NCBI GenBank assembly: GCA_946403615.1
Contig: CAMJAO010000133.1
Location: 1-6,358 of the forward strand
Length of the DNA stretch: 6,358 nucleotides
Reading direction: 5' to 3'
From: an uncultured Prevotellaceae bacterium
GTDB lineage: Bacteria; Bacteroidota; Bacteroidia; Bacteroidales; Bacteroidaceae
Shown here in pieces: positions 5,720-6,358 of this stretch. The notes under the pieces are model-generated. The model was not told the origin of the DNA and ran no database searches. It saw only the letters and a list, made by a program, of their open reading frames with translations. The position numbers were made by a program, and so were the translations under genes. The stretch's first letter is position 1; each line of letters starts with the position of its first letter.

Positions 5720-5725
5720 CCTCCT
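5720..5725 (-). promoter_or_regulatory. Canonical Shine-Dalgarno AGGAGG before rplF
   Basis: The transcribed strand carries a full AGGAGG (5725-5720) within ATAGGAGGAAAAAGC, 8 bases before the rplF ATG. It lies in the rpsH-rplF gap, not in codons, so it is not explained by protein sequence. It is the best match to the 16S 3' end in the window. Confidence 0.75.
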
Positions 5726-5730
5726 ATGAA

Positions 5731-6126
5731 TTAATAGACGTAGCAGAGCACCTCACCGCCGATTTTCAGCTCGGAGGCCTCTTTGTCTGTCATGACACCT
5801 TGGGATGTAGATAAGATGGCGATACCTAATCCGTTAATAACTCTCGGCATGTCTTTGTAACCGGTGTACTTTCTCAGACCGGGTTTAGACACTCTTGTCA
5901 ATTTCTTGATGGCGTTGGCCTTCGTGGCAGGGTCGTACTTCAAAGCGACCTTGATAGTGCCCTGAGGGCCGTCCTCAACAAACTTGTAATTGAGGATGTA
6001 GCCTTTCTCGAAGAGGATCTTGGTGATCTCTTTCTTCAAGTTTGAGGCGGGAACCTCCACCACACGGTGATGAGCCATGATGGCGTTTCTGAGCCTCGTC
6101 AGATAATCTGCTATTGGATCTGTCAT
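5731..6126 (-). CDS. rpsH: 30S ribosomal protein S8 (uS8)
   Basis: S8 binds the central domain of 16S rRNA early in 30S assembly. In E. coli it also represses the spc operon by binding mRNA near rplE, which is outside this window. The 131 residues match the usual length. The N-terminal domain has MTDPIADYLTRLRNAIMAHH (1-20), VEVPASNLKKEI (23-34) and FEKGYI (39-44). The C-terminal domain has RVSKPGLRKY (78-87), MPRVINGLGIAILSTSQGVM (93-112) and GGEVLCYVY (123-131). STSQGVMTDKEA (106-117) is the rRNA-binding signature. The start is 71 bases after rpsN, in a gap with a small GC hairpin. No Shine-Dalgarno sequence is seen; the ATG follows a T-run. Stop is TAA. Confidence 0.98.
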   Translation of the reverse strand: MTDPIADYLTRLRNAIMAHHRVVEVPASNLKKEITKILFEKGYILNYKFVEDGPQGTIKVALKYDPATKANAIKKLTRVSKPGLRKYTGYKDMPRVINGLGIAILSTSQGVMTDKEASELKIGGEVLCYVY

Positions 6127-6146
6127 ATAAAAAATTGTTTAATTAA

Positions 6147-6161
6147 TCGGGACTGCCCCGA
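6147..6161 (-). other. Small GC hairpin in the rpsN-rpsH gap
   Basis: The transcribed strand reads TCGGG-GCAGT-CCCGA, a perfect 5-bp stem with a 5-base loop. It is the only GC-rich patch in a 71-base gap that is otherwise almost all A and T apart from a short GA-rich run after the rpsN stop. It could be an mRNA processing or stabilising element or a weak attenuator. The T-run (TTTTTT) lies about 12 bases downstream, too far for a standard terminator. No match to the known S8-binding helix is evident. Confidence 0.4.
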
Positions 6162-6197
6162 CAATATTAAATAATAATAAACTCTCTCTCGAAGTGT

Positions 6198-6358
6198 TTA
6201 CCAGCTTGCCTTCTTCACACCGGGTATGAGACCAGAAGAAGCCATTTCGCGGAACTGGATACGTGAGATGCCAAACTGGCGCATGTAACCCTTCGGACGG
6301 CCCGTGATCTTGCAGCGGTTGTGCAGACGGATGGGGTTGGCGTTGCGGGGAATGCTCT
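6198..6358 (-). CDS. rpsN: 30S ribosomal protein S14 (uS14), C-terminal 52 residues, begins outside the window
   Basis: S14 sits in the 30S head beside S3 and S10 and is a late-assembly protein. The visible frame, beginning two bases into a codon at the window edge, reads SIPRNANPIRLHNRCKITGR (20 residues). It continues with PKGYMRQFGISRIQFREMAS and ends SGLIPGVKKASW, then TAA (6198-6200). This is the conserved S14 C-terminal half with RCxxTGRPxGxxRxFGxSRxxFRE. Only one Cys is present, in place of the two CxxC pairs of the zinc form, so it is the longer, zinc-free type (about 89 residues when complete). The N-terminal part of roughly 37 residues is off the edge. It precedes rpsH as in the standard spc operon order. 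Confidence 0.96.
   Translation of the reverse strand, partial: SIPRNANPIRLHNRCKITGRPKGYMRQFGISRIQFREMASSGLIPGVKKASW

Noticed and set aside
6155..6185. Possible promoter (TAATATTG) ahead of rpsH
   Set aside because: One mismatch in the -7 box and no -33 TTTG; an internal promoter is not supported in this AT-rich gap.
1..6358. An undescribed system, mobile island or defence locus
   Set aside because: Every base over 100 bp scale is accounted for by universally conserved translation or secretion genes in standard order; no foreign genes, insertion sequences, attachment sites or arrays are seen.

Overview
The window is a stretch of the conserved ribosomal-protein superoperon (distal spc operon running into the alpha operon), and every gene lies on the minus strand. 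Read in the direction of transcription, from high to low coordinates, the order is rpsN (cut by the window edge), rpsH, rplF, rplR, rpsE, rpmD, rplO, secY, map, infA, rpmJ, rpsM, rpsK, rpsD (cut by the window edge). The proteins look like those of the Bacteroidota, most probably Bacteroidales and plausibly Prevotella or a relative. Signs of this are the S13 tail with RGQSTKNNART and a Lys-rich end, the zinc-free forms of S14, S4 and L36, secY-map-infA without adk, AT-rich gaps, and the near absence of Shine-Dalgarno sequences. The genus is my inference from protein appearance, not a database match.

Region by region: 5145-6358 encodes S14 (C-terminal part), S8 and L6. 3597-5126 encodes L18, S5, L30 and L15. 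2258-3592 is the SecY translocon channel. 1455-2246 is type I methionine aminopeptidase, and 1227-1445 is initiation factor IF-1. 1095-1211 is L36, which is short and easily missed. 1-1053 carries S13, S11 and the first 46 codons of S4. Gaps are 4-27 bases through most of the block, which supports a single transcript. The wider gaps are rpsN-rpsH (71), rpmJ-rpsM (41), rpsM-rpsK (49) and rpsK-rpsD (95). No gene-free stretch exceeds 100 bases. All complete genes start with ATG, and every visible stop is TAA except the TGA of rpmD.

Together the genes supply subunits of both ribosomal halves, the membrane channel that ribosomes dock on, the enzyme that trims the initiator Met from new proteins, and an initiation factor. 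The block is therefore a growth-rate-linked translation and secretion unit. No mobile element, tRNA, CRISPR array or foreign gene is visible, and I see no new biological system here. What deserves a second look is the non-coding detail. There is a two-part hairpin just upstream of rpsD (candidate S4 feedback site) and a small GC hairpin between rpsN and rpsH. Good Shine-Dalgarno sequences stand before rplF and rpmD only. Recurring ATTATCAA and 14-base repeats lie in the alpha-operon gaps.
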